DNA of 64,000 nucleotides, from positions 2,108,001 to 2,172,000 of the forward strand of contig NZ_CP049933.1 in the NCBI RefSeq assembly GCF_011382985.1, read 5' to 3'. The position numbers and the translations under genes are program-made. This DNA is from Leucobacter coleopterorum. Its GTDB lineage: Bacteria > Actinomycetota > Actinomycetes > Actinomycetales > Microbacteriaceae. Each line of letters starts with the position of its first letter. Positions within the stretch are counted from its first letter, which is position 1. This document shows positions 18,977 through 28,182 of the stretch, piece by piece. The notes beneath the pieces are model-generated. The model did no database searches and had not been told where the DNA came from. It worked only from the letters and a program-made list of their open reading frames with translations.

Positions 18977-20146
18977 TTACGCTCCCCAGCTTGCCTGTGT
19001 GCCGCCGACGCGCTCAGCGGAGATTTTCTCGAAGTACCCTGAGGCCCCGTACGCTGCCATTGGATCCGCGGGCAGGCCGCGCGACTCGCGCCACTCGGCA
19101 AGCGCCGGTCGCACGTCCGTGTAGAACGCGTCCATAAAGACACCGTTCGCGCCGAGCACGTCGCCCGACTTTTGCGCGGCGGCGAGCGCCTCGCGATCCA
19201 CCAAAAGTGCCCGCGCCGTCATTTCTTGCACGTTCAGCACGGAGCGAATCTGGCCCGGAATCTTGTCTTCGATGTTGTGGCACTGGTCAAGCATGAAGGC
19301 GACGGGGCTGTCGGTGTCGAGCCCACCCCGCGCAGCACCTCAAACAGGATACGGAAGAGCTGGAACGGATCGGCGGCTCCCACGATCAGGTCGTCATCGG
19401 CGTAGAAGCGTGAGTTGAAGTCGAAGGAGCCGAGTTTGCCGAGGCGCAGCAGCTGCATCACGATGAACTCAATGTTTGTGCCGGGCGCGTGGTGGCCGGT
19501 GTCGAGGCACACCATCGCGCGCTCCCCAGCGCCGCCACCTGCACGTACGAGGTACCCCAGTCGGGCACGTCGGTGTGGTAAAAAGACGGTTCGAAGAACT
19601 TGTACTCAAGCACAAGGCGCTGCTCCCCGACAGCCTTGCGTAGATTTGCTGCAGAGATTCGTGCAGTCGATCCTGCCTGCCTCGCATGTCAGCCTGGCCC
19701 GGGTAGTTGGAGCCCTCGGCGAGCCAGATCTTCAGGTCGCGGGATCCGGTCTGGTCCATCACGTCGATGCAGGCGAGGTGATGGTCGATTGCCTTTTGCC
19801 GAATGGCGGCGTCCTCGTGGGCAAGCGCACCAAACTTGTAGTCGTCATCTTGGAACGTGTTTGAGTTGATAGTGCCGAGCGAGACGCCCTGGTCGGCGGC
19901 GAAGCGCCCGAGGGCGGCGTAGTCGTCGACGTGGTCCCACGGAATGTGGAGAGCTACGATCGGCGCGAGCCCGGTCACCCTGTTCACCTGTGCAGCATCC
20001 GCGATCTTCTCGAAGGGATCACGCGGCGTGCCGGGCGTCGAGAACACTTTGAAGCGTGTGCCCGAATTACCGTAGGCCCAAGACGGAACCTCTATTGCCT
20101 GCCGCTCAAGCACAGCGAGCATGTCGGGAGTCAGTGTGTTGCTCAT
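18977..20146 (-). CDS. rhaI: L-rhamnose isomerase, RhaI type (three frame breaks)
   Basis: A xylose-isomerase-like TIM-barrel protein that converts L-rhamnose to L-rhamnulose using Mn2+. The N-terminus after [10 protein letters not shown] reads [15 protein letters not shown] and [14 protein letters not shown]. Metal-binding regions are [16 protein letters not shown] and [16 protein letters not shown]. The frame breaks three times, at C runs 19625-19628, 19524-19527 and 19326-19329. One extra base at each gives a continuous ~390-residue enzyme. The ATG at 20146 is used. A GTG at 20155 overlapping the rhaM stop (GTGA) would add three residues. All other family segments are intact, so sequencing error is more likely than decay. 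Confidence 0.9.
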
Positions 20147-20151
20147 GATGG

Positions 20152-20523
20152 TCACTTTCTAGCGTTGTCGTGCTGAGTCAGCTGGTCTTCGAGGTGGAAT
20201 ACCTCGGTCAGTTCGAAAAATCCGGTGTCGGGAGTACCGCCGTGGGCGCCCTGAAGGTCTGCGAAGAACGGGGCCATCTCTGCCTGCCATCTTGCGTTCA
20301 CCTCAGTGGCGGCCATCGCAGCCTGCAGCTCAGCGAGCGGTTGTTCGGCCTCGAGGTAGCCGATCAGCAGGCCGTCCTCGCCCACAAACAGTGAATAGTT
20401 GCGCCAGCCGGTGTCGGCGAGCGCCCTCAGCATCTCGGGGCACACCGCGGCGTGACGCTCGCGATACTCGGCCATGCGCTCCGATCGCAGTTGGAGTTGA
20501 AAGCAGTAGCGTCGCACGGTCAC
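20152..20523 (-). CDS. rhaM: L-rhamnose mutarotase
   Basis: A 123-residue RhaM/RhaU-family protein that interconverts alpha- and beta-L-rhamnose and so feeds the right anomer to the isomerase. The family pattern is clear: RRYCFQLQLRSERMAEYRER with the catalytic histidine in RHAAVCPEML, GWRNYSLF, and the tryptophan-containing NARWQAEMAPFF. It starts at a GTG overlapping the upstream isomerase-like stop (GTGA) and its own stop overlaps the rhaI start region the same way. The length is slightly above the ~105-residue norm because of a short C-terminal extension. Confidence 0.93.
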   Translation of the reverse strand: MTVRRYCFQLQLRSERMAEYRERHAAVCPEMLRALADTGWRNYSLFVGEDGLLIGYLEAEQPLAELQAAMAATEVNARWQAEMAPFFADLQGAHGGTPDTGFFELTEVFHLEDQLTQHDNARK

Positions 20524-21963
20524 ACCTCCCGGTAATCAATGCCGAGCAGCGAGGCTGCGGCGCGGTAAGTCTCGGCGCGGCGTCCTGTCGACAAGCTCCA
20601 GTGATGTCCGACACCGGTCCCTGACCAATCGTCAACCCACTCACCGGGGTCTCGCTCAAAGTCGACGCGAGTTGTGGTGTTGCCGATCGCCAGAAGAGGT
20701 CCGGGCACAGCGGTCCCCTCCGAAGCGATGAACGAGAGCGAGCCATCAGCGTCTTGCCCAAGACCGAGCAGTGTCACCGGCCCCTGCTGCACATCAAACT
20801 CGACGGAAACACCCCAACCGCGCTTGCCGTGGTACACGCCAAGCCCGCGCAGCAGCGGGTCCCGAGCGGACACCGAGAGGTGTGCGGGGCCGTCGTGCCC
20901 CATCTCTACCACGTTGTCTTCAAAGTTCAGGGCTTGGATCTCGCAGAACGATCCCCTGCCCGATCACCTGAGAGGCGAGCTGAGCCACGGTCGTGCGCAA
21001 TTCGAATTCCCCGGTGGCAGGAATTCCGCGCGCGGTCAGCAGCGAGGCGCCAAGAATCATGCCCGCACCAATGCGCTCGTGCAGTTCGCCATCGAGTCCG
21101 CGGTGGTAGTAGGCGAGCGAGTCAAGGTCGAAGTCGTCGATGAGGCGATCGAGCGCCACCGACACCCTGGCACCCCAGGCAAAGTCTTCCTCTTTCACGG
21201 ACGCGTCGACGGTGAAGATCTCGCGCGCAAGCACCATCCGTTCCTCGGTCTCTGACTCCGTCACTGCGTCGACCCGCACCCGCAGGTCGTCAAACTCCAG
21301 CACCTCAACGTGCGAGCCGAAGGTCGCGGGCAGCATCGTCAAATCGGTCGAAACGTCGAGCATGCCCGGGTAGAGATGCCCCATGAGGCCATGCCTCGCT
21401 TGTCGCAGCGCCGCGCGCACGTGCGCCGCCGCGATCCACTGTTCGATACGGTGCCAGGCGCTCTCCTGTCGCAGCCAGCCGGAAACCGAGCGGAACGGGA
21501 TCCCGGCCCGGCGAAACACGTTGCCGACCTCGGGCACCGGGCACTGACCGCAGTACGCCAGCCATTCCCCCGTGCTGAAGTTCGCGTGATCCATCTTCTC
21601 GGTGGGCTGCAGATCAATGACCAGCACGGGTGCGCCAGCGCGCTGTGCGATTGGCAGCACCATCGAGGCGGTGAGGTAGGTGGTCAAAAACAGCACGATC
21701 AGGTCGCAGTCGGCGCGGCGCAGCTTTTCGGCGGCGACCGCCCCCTCCTGCGCGTCCGAGATGAAACCGACATCGGTCACCTCAGCGTCCATCGCAGAGA
21801 AGCGCTCCGACACGTACCGCGACGATTCCTGCAGCTGCGGCAGCAGCGCCGGAAACTGCTGCCAGTAGGTGCCGAGGCCACCCGCCACCAGCCCGATACG
21901 GGGTTTGCGGCGAGACGTCATGGGGAGCAGATCGGCGATGTTCCTATCGGGTGCGGGGTTCAT
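20520..21963 (-). CDS. L-fucose/L-arabinose isomerase-like protein in the rhamnose operon (one frame break)
   Basis: A ~481-residue protein of the AraA/FucI-like superfamily, which interconverts aldoses and ketoses with Mn2+. Seen are RIGLVAGGLGTYWQQFP at the N-terminus, IVLFLTTYLTASMVLPIAQR, YHRGLDGELHERIGAGMILG and, after a frame change, VVEMGHDGPAHLSVS. The frame changes at the C run 20953-20956. Here two extra bases (or one fewer) are needed. The two-base version gives GQGGSFCE, as in relatives. The operon already has a dedicated rhamnose isomerase, so this enzyme may act on another 6-deoxy sugar or pentose taken up by the same importer. That role is inference. Confidence 0.78.
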
Positions 21964-22040
21964 GGTGTGACCGTTCCTGGGTAAAGAAATGCTTGGGGTG
22001 TGCGGGGCCGGCACACCGGCCCCGCGAAACAAACCGCGAC

Positions 22041-23102
22041 CTAGAAGTCGTAGTCGTCGATGTTGTCCTTGTTGAAAACCGTCGGCGGCCCAACAATCAC
22101 CAGGCCATCGGCACCAACCTTGCGCTCGCCCAGATCTCCGGCCTCGAACTTGTCGCCTTCCTTTCCGGTGATCGTGCCTGCGTCAAGGGCCATGCCCGCA
22201 AACGCTGCAACGTAGCCGAGCTGAGCCGGATCCCACAGAGCGAACTCAGTGACGGTGCCATCCTTGACGAACGGACGCATCTCGTTTGGCAGACCAAGAC
22301 CAGTCAGCGCAACCTTGCCCTTGTACTCGGAGGTCGAGAGGTACCGAGCCGTGGCCGCGATACCAACCGTGGTCGGTGAGATAATCCCCTTCAGATTCGG
22401 GTACGCCTGCATCAGGCCCTGGGCCTCCTGGAACGACTTGGTGTCATCGTCATCGCCGTACACCTTGGTCACGAGCTTGATCTTGGAGTAGTCGGGATTC
22501 GACTTCAGCTCCTCCTCCATGTACGTGATCCACTCGTTCTGGTTCGTCGCGTTCGCGGTGGCCGAGAGGATCGCGATTTCGCCCTCACCACCAATCTGCT
22601 CCGAGATCAGCTTAAGCTGAATCAGCGCAACATCCTTGGCAACAACCTGGCTCACAAACACGTCGCGGCAGTCTTTATTGGTGTCGGAGTCGAACGCAAC
22701 AATCTTCGCGCCACCGTCACGGGCTTCCTTCAGCGCGGGGCACACGGCATCGGGATCGTTCGCGGCGATCACAATCACGTTTGTTCCAGCCTGTGTTTCA
22801 GCGTTGATAAACGAAACCTGGCTTGATGCGCTCGCATCAAGCGGACCAACGACTTGGCTCGACTTGAAGCCGGCCGCTTGAGCGCCATCCTTACCGCCTC
22901 CCAACACCACATCGGTGTAGGGGTTATTCAGCTGTTTCGGAATGAAGGTGATGGTCTGATCCCCCTTACTGTCGTTATCTGAACCGCCCTTGTCTCCAGA
23001 GTCTGTCGAAGCACACCCGGTCAGGGCGATCGCTGTGACGGCAATCATTGATGCTGTGAGCGCGAGTCCACTTCGACCCCGCCGCGTCATTGAGAGTTTC
23101 AT
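22041..23102 (-). CDS. rhaS: Rhamnose ABC transporter substrate-binding lipoprotein
   Basis: A 353-residue periplasmic-binding-protein-like lipoprotein (Peripla_BP_4 type) that captures the sugar outside the cell. A signal peptide with a twin-arginine-like RRGRSGLALT and lipobox ALTGC (cysteine near residue 30) is followed by a glycine/aspartate-rich linker and the mature domain (ITFIPKQLNNPYTDVVLGGG, NVIVIAANDPDAVCPALKEA). It precedes the isomerase-like gene and follows the two permeases in a single minus-strand operon. Specificity for rhamnose comes from context. Confidence 0.92.
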   Translation of the reverse strand: MKLSMTRRGRSGLALTASMIAVTAIALTGCASTDSGDKGGSDNDSKGDQTITFIPKQLNNPYTDVVLGGGKDGAQAAGFKSSQVVGPLDASASSQVSFINAETQAGTNVIVIAANDPDAVCPALKEARDGGAKIVAFDSDTNKDCRDVFVSQVVAKDVALIQLKLISEQIGGEGEIAILSATANATNQNEWITYMEEELKSNPDYSKIKLVTKVYGDDDDTKSFQEAQGLMQAYPNLKGIISPTTVGIAATARYLSTSEYKGKVALTGLGLPNEMRPFVKDGTVTEFALWDPAQLGYVAAFAGMALDAGTITGKEGDKFEAGDLGERKVGADGLVIVGPPTVFNKDNIDDYDF

Positions 23103-23125
23103 CCTGCGTTCCTTTCAAGTTGGCG

Positions 23126-24217
23126 TCAGACGCCGAGTGTTCCTGAACCGGAGGGCTCCGGAAGTTCTTTGTGTATTCGTCGATCATGCGACCTGCGTGT
23201 GAACGCCGCGCCAATGCTGGGCGTGACGACCGAGACAATCAGCAGCGTGCCGGTCACGATGATCAGGACCACATCTGAGACACGACCGAGTCGCAGCGCA
23301 TAGTTGATCGTGCCGATCAGCATCACACCGGCAAAAACACCGGGGATCGACCCTTTACCGCCGAAGATTGAAACGCCGCCGAGCAACACCGCGGCGACCA
23401 CGGTCAATTCAAGCCCCGAAGCATTGTCCGAGCGGGCACTCGAATAGCGCAGTGTCCAGTAGATGCCTGCGAGCGCCGACACACCACCGCTCGCGACGTA
23501 GAGCCAGAACTTCGACTTGACGATATCGATTCCGACAAAGCGGGCTGCCTCTTTCGAGTAACCCATCGCGTACAGGCCGCGCCCGAAGGGGGCGAAATGC
23601 AGCAGCAGACCGAAGATCACCACGATAATGAGCACCCCGATCATCACGGTCGGGATCCCGGTCGAACCGATCTTCGAGGTGAAGAACGCGGTGAACTCCG
23701 GCGGAAAGTTCGCCACGGCGTTGTCGCCGATCACGACGAGCGCGAGCCCTCGGAACAGCGCCAGCGTGCCGATGGTGACCGCCAGCGACGGCAACCCGAC
23801 CACACTCACAAGGAAGCCGTTGAAAGCACCCGCCACGATCCCGATCCCAATCGAGATCGCAATTGCCGTGCCCATATCGAACCCCGCGGCCCACATGACA
23901 CCGAGTGAGGCACTCGTGAGACCCGCGATTGAGGCCACCGACAGGTCGATCTCGCCGGTAATGATGATCAGCGTCATCGGCATCGCGATCAGCAGGACCG
24001 GGATCACATCGAGCAGCAGAAAGCCGACCGTCACGGGCGAGGCAAAGCGCGGGATTGTGAGCGAAAACAGCAAGATCGTTGCAAGCAGAATGCCGATCAT
24101 GATCGCGTCGCGGCTCAGCAGCCAGCGAGCGATGCCGGTGCGTCCCTTTGGTTCACCGCTCAGCGTTTTTGAGGTGCTCGCGATCGTCAATGATGCCGAG
24201 GTCTCGGTGCTCGTCAT
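23126..24217 (-). CDS. rhaP: Rhamnose ABC transporter permease
   Basis: A 363-residue membrane permease of the RbsC/BPD_transp_2 family with about ten helices. The EAA-like coupling loop region reads GRGLYAMGYSKEAARFVGID, and the C-terminal half contains LLGGVSIFGGKGSIPGVFAGV, typical of ribose/rhamnose permeases. It overlaps the preceding permease by ATGA (24214-24217), so two non-identical permeases probably form a heterodimer for the ATPase encoded upstream. Confidence 0.92.
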   Translation of the reverse strand: MTSTETSASLTIASTSKTLSGEPKGRTGIARWLLSRDAIMIGILLATILLFSLTIPRFASPVTVGFLLLDVIPVLLIAMPMTLIIITGEIDLSVASIAGLTSASLGVMWAAGFDMGTAIAISIGIGIVAGAFNGFLVSVVGLPSLAVTIGTLALFRGLALVVIGDNAVANFPPEFTAFFTSKIGSTGIPTVMIGVLIIVVIFGLLLHFAPFGRGLYAMGYSKEAARFVGIDIVKSKFWLYVASGGVSALAGIYWTLRYSSARSDNASGLELTVVAAVLLGGVSIFGGKGSIPGVFAGVMLIGTINYALRLGRVSDVVLIIVTGTLLIVSVVTPSIGAAFTRRSHDRRIHKELPEPSGSGTLGV

Positions 24218-25269
24218 TTTGTTTCCTCCTGCTTGGCACCCTCAGCTGAGTTGCTGACTTTCAGTTTTTGAGCGGTGCGGATCGAGGCAATCCGATCGAT
24301 CAGGATCGCGGCGAGAATCAGCATGCCGACGATCGCCTGCTGCCAGAATTTGTCTACCCTCAAGGCCGTGAGGGCACCCGTGATTGTCGTGAGTAGAAGC
24401 GCACCGAGGCCCGCACCGATCACGGATCCGCTGCCACCAAAGATCGCGACACCACCGACCACGGCCGCGGCAACTACGTTGAGTTCCATGCCGGTTCCGG
24501 TGGTTGCTCCCACCGAGTTGAAGCGTGCCGCGTACAACACCCCCGCAAGACCCGCAAGCGCTCCATTGGCAAGAAAGGCCATCAGCACACGCTTCTGCAC
24601 CTTGATGCCAAATAGAATCGCGGCTTCGGGATCCGACCCGATCGCGTAGAGGTCGCGCCCGGGCCGTGTGCCAATGAGGATCACGGCAATCACCGCGACC
24701 ACAAGGATCGCGATCAGTGTGATGATCGGAAAGCCCAGGAAGCTGTCTACGGCAAGGTTGCCGAATGCATCGGGACGATCATCGGCAAAGTACTGTGTGC
24801 CGCCCGCCCACCAGTTGTTGATGCCACGGAACACGTAGAGTGTGCCCAGCGTAATAACAAGCGCGGGGACCTTGGCGACCGTAACCAGTAGACCGTTGAC
24901 GAGCCCCAGCAGCGACCCGAACAGGATCCCAACCACAAATACGATCCAGATCGGAATGCCCTCTGCCATCACGAAGAGTGTGCCAGTGCCGTAGGCTACA
25001 AGCCCGAGCATTGATCCGACCGACAGGTCAATGTTTCGGGTGATGATCAGCAGGGTTTGGCCCGCGGCCAGAATGATCATGATGGTCGCATTGAGCAGCA
25101 GATCCTTTGCGCCCTGCGGTGACAGGAACAGCGGATTCGCCGCGTACGTCAGACCGATCAACGCGATCAACGCGATGGTAACGGGAAGCTCTCTGGCGCG
25201 CAGGATCGATCCCGCGCGGGAGCTGGCTTTTGCCGGCGTCTTCCCCGGCGTAATTTGTGCGGTACTCAT
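24214..25269 (-). CDS. rhaQ: Rhamnose ABC transporter permease
   Basis: A 351-residue RbsC-type permease, paralogous to its neighbour. The segments LLIITRNIDLSVGSMLGLVA, GRDLYAIGSDPEAAILFGIK and VVGGVAIFGGSGSVIGAGLG are the expected family blocks. The start overlaps the ATPase stop (ATGA), and its end overlaps rhaP the same way. This order ATPase-permease-permease-binding protein matches known rhamnose importers of the RhaTQPS type. Confidence 0.92.
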   Translation of the reverse strand: MSTAQITPGKTPAKASSRAGSILRARELPVTIALIALIGLTYAANPLFLSPQGAKDLLLNATIMIILAAGQTLLIITRNIDLSVGSMLGLVAYGTGTLFVMAEGIPIWIVFVVGILFGSLLGLVNGLLVTVAKVPALVITLGTLYVFRGINNWWAGGTQYFADDRPDAFGNLAVDSFLGFPIITLIAILVVAVIAVILIGTRPGRDLYAIGSDPEAAILFGIKVQKRVLMAFLANGALAGLAGVLYAARFNSVGATTGTGMELNVVAAAVVGGVAIFGGSGSVIGAGLGALLLTTITGALTALRVDKFWQQAIVGMLILAAILIDRIASIRTAQKLKVSNSAEGAKQEETK

Positions 25270-26812
25270 TCGGGGGCTCCCTGCGTTGCATGGGCAAGGT
25301 TGTGGGTGGCGGCGTACATGACGTTTTCGGGAGTGGCATCAGCACGATCGATGGTGGCGGTGACTTGGCCCTCACACATCACAACGACACGATCGGCCAT
25401 GCCGAGCACCTCGGGCAGTTCGCTCGAGATCATGATGATGGCGATGCCCTCGTTCGCGAGGTCGGAGAGCAGGCGGTGCACCTCAGACTTCGTGCCGACG
25501 TCGATGCCGCGTGTTGGTTCGTCGACGATCAGCAGGCGCGGGTGCATGGAGAGCCACTTGGCAAGCACCACCTTTTGCTGGTTACCTCCCGAGAGCGTCG
25601 AGGCCGTGTAGTCGATAGACCCCGTCTTCACTTGCAAGCGCTGGGTCCACTCCTCGGCAACCGCACGCTCGCGCGATCCGCTAATCAGCCCAAACCGAGC
25701 CAGGCGCTTGCGAAGCGCGAGCGTTGCATTGCGCCCCACGGAGAGATCCATGACCAGCCCCTGCTTGCGGCGATCCTCGGGCACAAAGCCAATGCCTGCG
25801 GTGATCGCGTGCTGCACCTTGCGCTTGGGCAGTTTCTCCCCAGCATCTGGACAGAACCGGAATCGTAACCGTCGACACCAAAGACCGCCCTGGCGACCTC
25901 GGAACGACCGGCGCCAACGAGCCCGGAAAGGCCGAGGATCTCGCCCGCGCGCACCTCAAAACTCACGTTGCTGAAGACCCCCGCGCTGGTGAGGTTCTCA
26001 ACCTTGAGCACAACGTCGCCGATGGGCGCGTCTTCCTTCGGGAACAGCTGGTCGATGTCGCGGCCGACCATCTCTTTCACGATGCCCTCAATGGTCGCGT
26101 CGCGTGTCATGACGGTCGAGATGTACCGACCGTCGCGCATGACGGTGATACGGTCGGTGAGCGCAAACACCTCTTCGAAGCGGTGGGAGATAAACATGAT
26201 CGCGGCACCGCGGTCGCGCAGCGCGCGAGCCACCGTAAAGAGCCGCTCGACCTCAACACCGCTCAGTGCGGCGGTTGGTTCGTCCATGATGAGCACACGC
26301 GCGTCGATGGAGATGGCCTTGGCGATCTCGATGATCTGCTGATCCGCGATCGAAAGGCCTTCTGCAACGCGGTCAGGATCGATGGGCACCCCTAACTGCG
26401 CGAATAGCTCCTCAGCCTTTGCGCGCATCGTGGCGCGGCTAATGAGACCGAGCGCCCCCTTGGGCTGGCGGCCGATAAAGATGTTTTCTGCGACGGTGAG
26501 ATCGGGGAAGAGCGTTGGCTCTTGGTAGATAACCGAGATCCCCGCGTTTTTGCTATCGCCGACCGTTCGGAAGCTCTGCGGTTCACCTGCGATGCGAAAT
26601 TCACCAGCATCGGGTGTGTAGAGCCCCGCCATGACCTTCACAAGCGTGGACTTGCCCGCGCCGTTCTCGCCAACGAGGGCGTGAATCTCACCCGCGTGCA
26701 GCTCGATCGTGCCGTCAGCGAGCGCAACCACCGGCCCAAATGTCTTGACGGCCCCTCGTAGCGAAAGTAGCGCCTCGCCCGGGTGTTCCGTCTGACTGGG
26801 TGCCAGATTCAT
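25266..26812 (-). CDS. rhaT: Rhamnose ABC transporter ATP-binding protein, double-domain (one frame break)
   Basis: An RbsA-type ATPase with two nucleotide-binding domains. Domain 1 has Walker A GENGAGKST, a degenerate signature LSIADQQIIEIAKA and Walker B VLIMDEPTAAL. Domain 2 has GLVGAGRSE in place of a full Walker A, the signature LSGGNQQKVVLAKW and Walker B LLIVDEPTRGIDVG. The weak second Walker A is normal for this family. The frame changes at the C run 25838-25841. One extra base gives MLGEKLPKRKVQHAI and a ~515-residue protein. It is the first gene of the rhamnose operon, downstream of a promoter flanked by two LacI-type operators. Confidence 0.92.
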
Positions 26813-26834
26813 GTGCGTCCTCTCCGTTGAGGAA

Positions 26835-26850
26835 AATGAAACGATTCATT
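26835..26850. promoter_or_regulatory. LacI-family operator O1 of the rhamnose operon
   Basis: AATGAAACGATTCATT is a near-perfect palindrome with the central CG typical of LacI-family sites. It lies between the proposed promoter and the rhaT start, where a bound repressor would block transcription. It shares the core TGAANCGNTTCA with the second site (there as TTGAAGCGTTTCAA). Confidence 0.75.
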
Positions 26851-26863
26851 TTCGACTGGGGCA

Positions 26864-26893
26864 AGACTATTATTTGACCGGTTTACTTGTCAA
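26864..26893 (-). promoter_or_regulatory. Candidate promoter of the rhamnose operon
   Basis: On the minus strand a perfect TTGACA (26893-26888) is followed after 18 bases by TAGTCT (26869-26864). The -35 match is strong and the -10 is weak. It lies 50-80 bases upstream of rhaT and between the two operators. Confidence 0.55.
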
Positions 26894-26922
26894 GTGGTTG
26901 CCTTCGACATACGCCAACCGTT

Positions 26923-26938
26923 ATTGAAGCGTTTCAAT
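26923..26938. promoter_or_regulatory. LacI-family operator O2, overlapping the regulator's own promoter
   Basis: ATTGAAGCGTTTCAAT is a palindrome with a central CG and the same half-site as O1, located 88 bases away. It overlaps a possible -35 box of the divergent lacI-type gene, which suggests autoregulation and looping with O1 (inference). Confidence 0.75.
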
Positions 26939-26953
26939 GAGTGCCGGTAAGAT
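26924..26953 (+). promoter_or_regulatory. Candidate promoter of the LacI-type regulator
   Basis: TTGAAG (26924-26929) and TAAGAT (26948-26953) are 18 bases apart, ending 43 bases before the start codon. The -35 lies inside operator O2. Confidence 0.45.
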
Positions 26954-26996
26954 ACATAACTGTAAGCGATCCCACGACTGCAAGGAGGCAACCGCC

Positions 26997-28004
26997 ATGA
27001 GCGTGAGTGTGCGAGATGTTGCCCGCGAGGCAGGCGTATCGGTCGGAACCGTCTCCAATGTATTGAATCGCCCCGACATTGTCTCCCCCGCCACCGTCGA
27101 GCGGGTCACCCTCGCCATCGAGCACCTCGGGTTTGTGCGCAACGACGCCGCCCGCCAGCTTCGCGCTGGGCGCAGCCACACGATCGGGCTCGTTGTGCTC
27201 GACACCCGCAACCCGTTTTTCACCGATCTCGCGCACGGGGCCCAAAACCGCGCGCTGACCGAGGGCTACACAGTGCTGCTCGGCGGCAGCGACGAGTCGA
27301 GCGACCGCGAATCAACGCTGCTCGATCTCTTCGAGGAGCAGCGCGTAGCGGGTGTGCTCATTTCTCCCGTGCGCACCGACCTCAGCCGCCTGTGGCGACT
27401 GCGCGAGTCAGGCACACAGGTGGTGCTGGTCGACCGCGGCAGCTCAGACCACTCGTTCTCTTCTGTGTCGGTCGACGACGTCAGAGGCGGCAGCGCAGCG
27501 GCTCAGCACCTCATCGACATCGGTCGTCGACGCATCGCCTTTATCGGCGGGCCGGTCGATATCGAGCAGGTCGGCCAGCGCCTAGAGGGTGCCCAGTCGG
27601 TTGTTGCGCGATACGCCGATGCAGCCCTCACCATCTACCCGACCGAGGCACTCACCGTGCTCGAGGGGCGGCGTATCGCCGAGCAGATCTCGGCACTGCC
27701 AGCCGCGAAACGACCCGACGCGATCTTCGCCGCCAACGACCTACTCGCGATGGGCGTCATTCAGGCACTGGTCATGTCAGGATCGCTCCGAGTGCCAGAA
27801 GACATCGCACTTGTCGGCTACGACGACATCGACTTTGCCAGCGCCGCGGTCGTGCCGATTACGTCGGTGCGGCAGCCATCATCCGAGATCGGGGCAACCG
27901 CCGTTGAGCTGCTGCTGCGCGAGACCGCGGGAGCCTCCGAGCGTGAACAGATCGTGTTCCAGCCCGAGCTTGTGGCTAGGGCTTCCACCCTCGGCTACCA
28001 GTGA
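26997..28004 (+). CDS. LacI-family regulator of the rhamnose operon
   Basis: A 335-residue repressor. The DNA-binding domain reads RDVAREAGVSVGTVSNVLNR at residues ~5-24, with the hinge helix near NDAARQLRAG. The C-terminal ~275 residues are a periplasmic-binding-like ligand domain (IGLVVLDTRNPFFTDLAHGA, DAIFAANDLLAMGVIQAL). A strong AAGGAGG site precedes the ATG at 26997. It is divergent from the rhamnose operon, and two LacI-type operators lie between them, so it most likely represses the operon until rhamnose, rhamnulose or a phosphorylated form binds. The exact effector is not readable. Confidence 0.92.
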   Translation: MSVSVRDVAREAGVSVGTVSNVLNRPDIVSPATVERVTLAIEHLGFVRNDAARQLRAGRSHTIGLVVLDTRNPFFTDLAHGAQNRALTEGYTVLLGGSDESSDRESTLLDLFEEQRVAGVLISPVRTDLSRLWRLRESGTQVVLVDRGSSDHSFSSVSVDDVRGGSAAAQHLIDIGRRRIAFIGGPVDIEQVGQRLEGAQSVVARYADAALTIYPTEALTVLEGRRIAEQISALPAAKRPDAIFAANDLLAMGVIQALVMSGSLRVPEDIALVGYDDIDFASAAVVPITSVRQPSSEIGATAVELLLRETAGASEREQIVFQPELVARASTLGYQ

Positions 28005-28070
28005 GCTCCGTACCCATACCTCCCCAATTGCGTCGCCTCGCGACTGCGATCGCCCGTCACATGACACTTG

Positions 28071-28129
28071 GCGAGAGTGCAGTTTTACATGACTTCACAA
28101 AGCAAAAACATGCATCTTTGCACTCTCGA
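28071..28129. repeat. Palindromic element, copy 2 (degenerate)
   Basis: The left arm GCGAGAGTGCAGTTTTACATG (28071-28091) faces a right arm ending TTTGCACTCTCG (to 28128). Outer 10 bases and an inner CATG pair, while the middle is degenerate. The left arm matches the palindrome at 14004-14070 in 17 of 19 bases. It lies between the regulator stop and smpB. Confidence 0.6.
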
Positions 28130-28182
28130 CGGGTTTGAGACCAACAACTCGACGGCAAGGAGACCAACAACATGGAAGCAAG

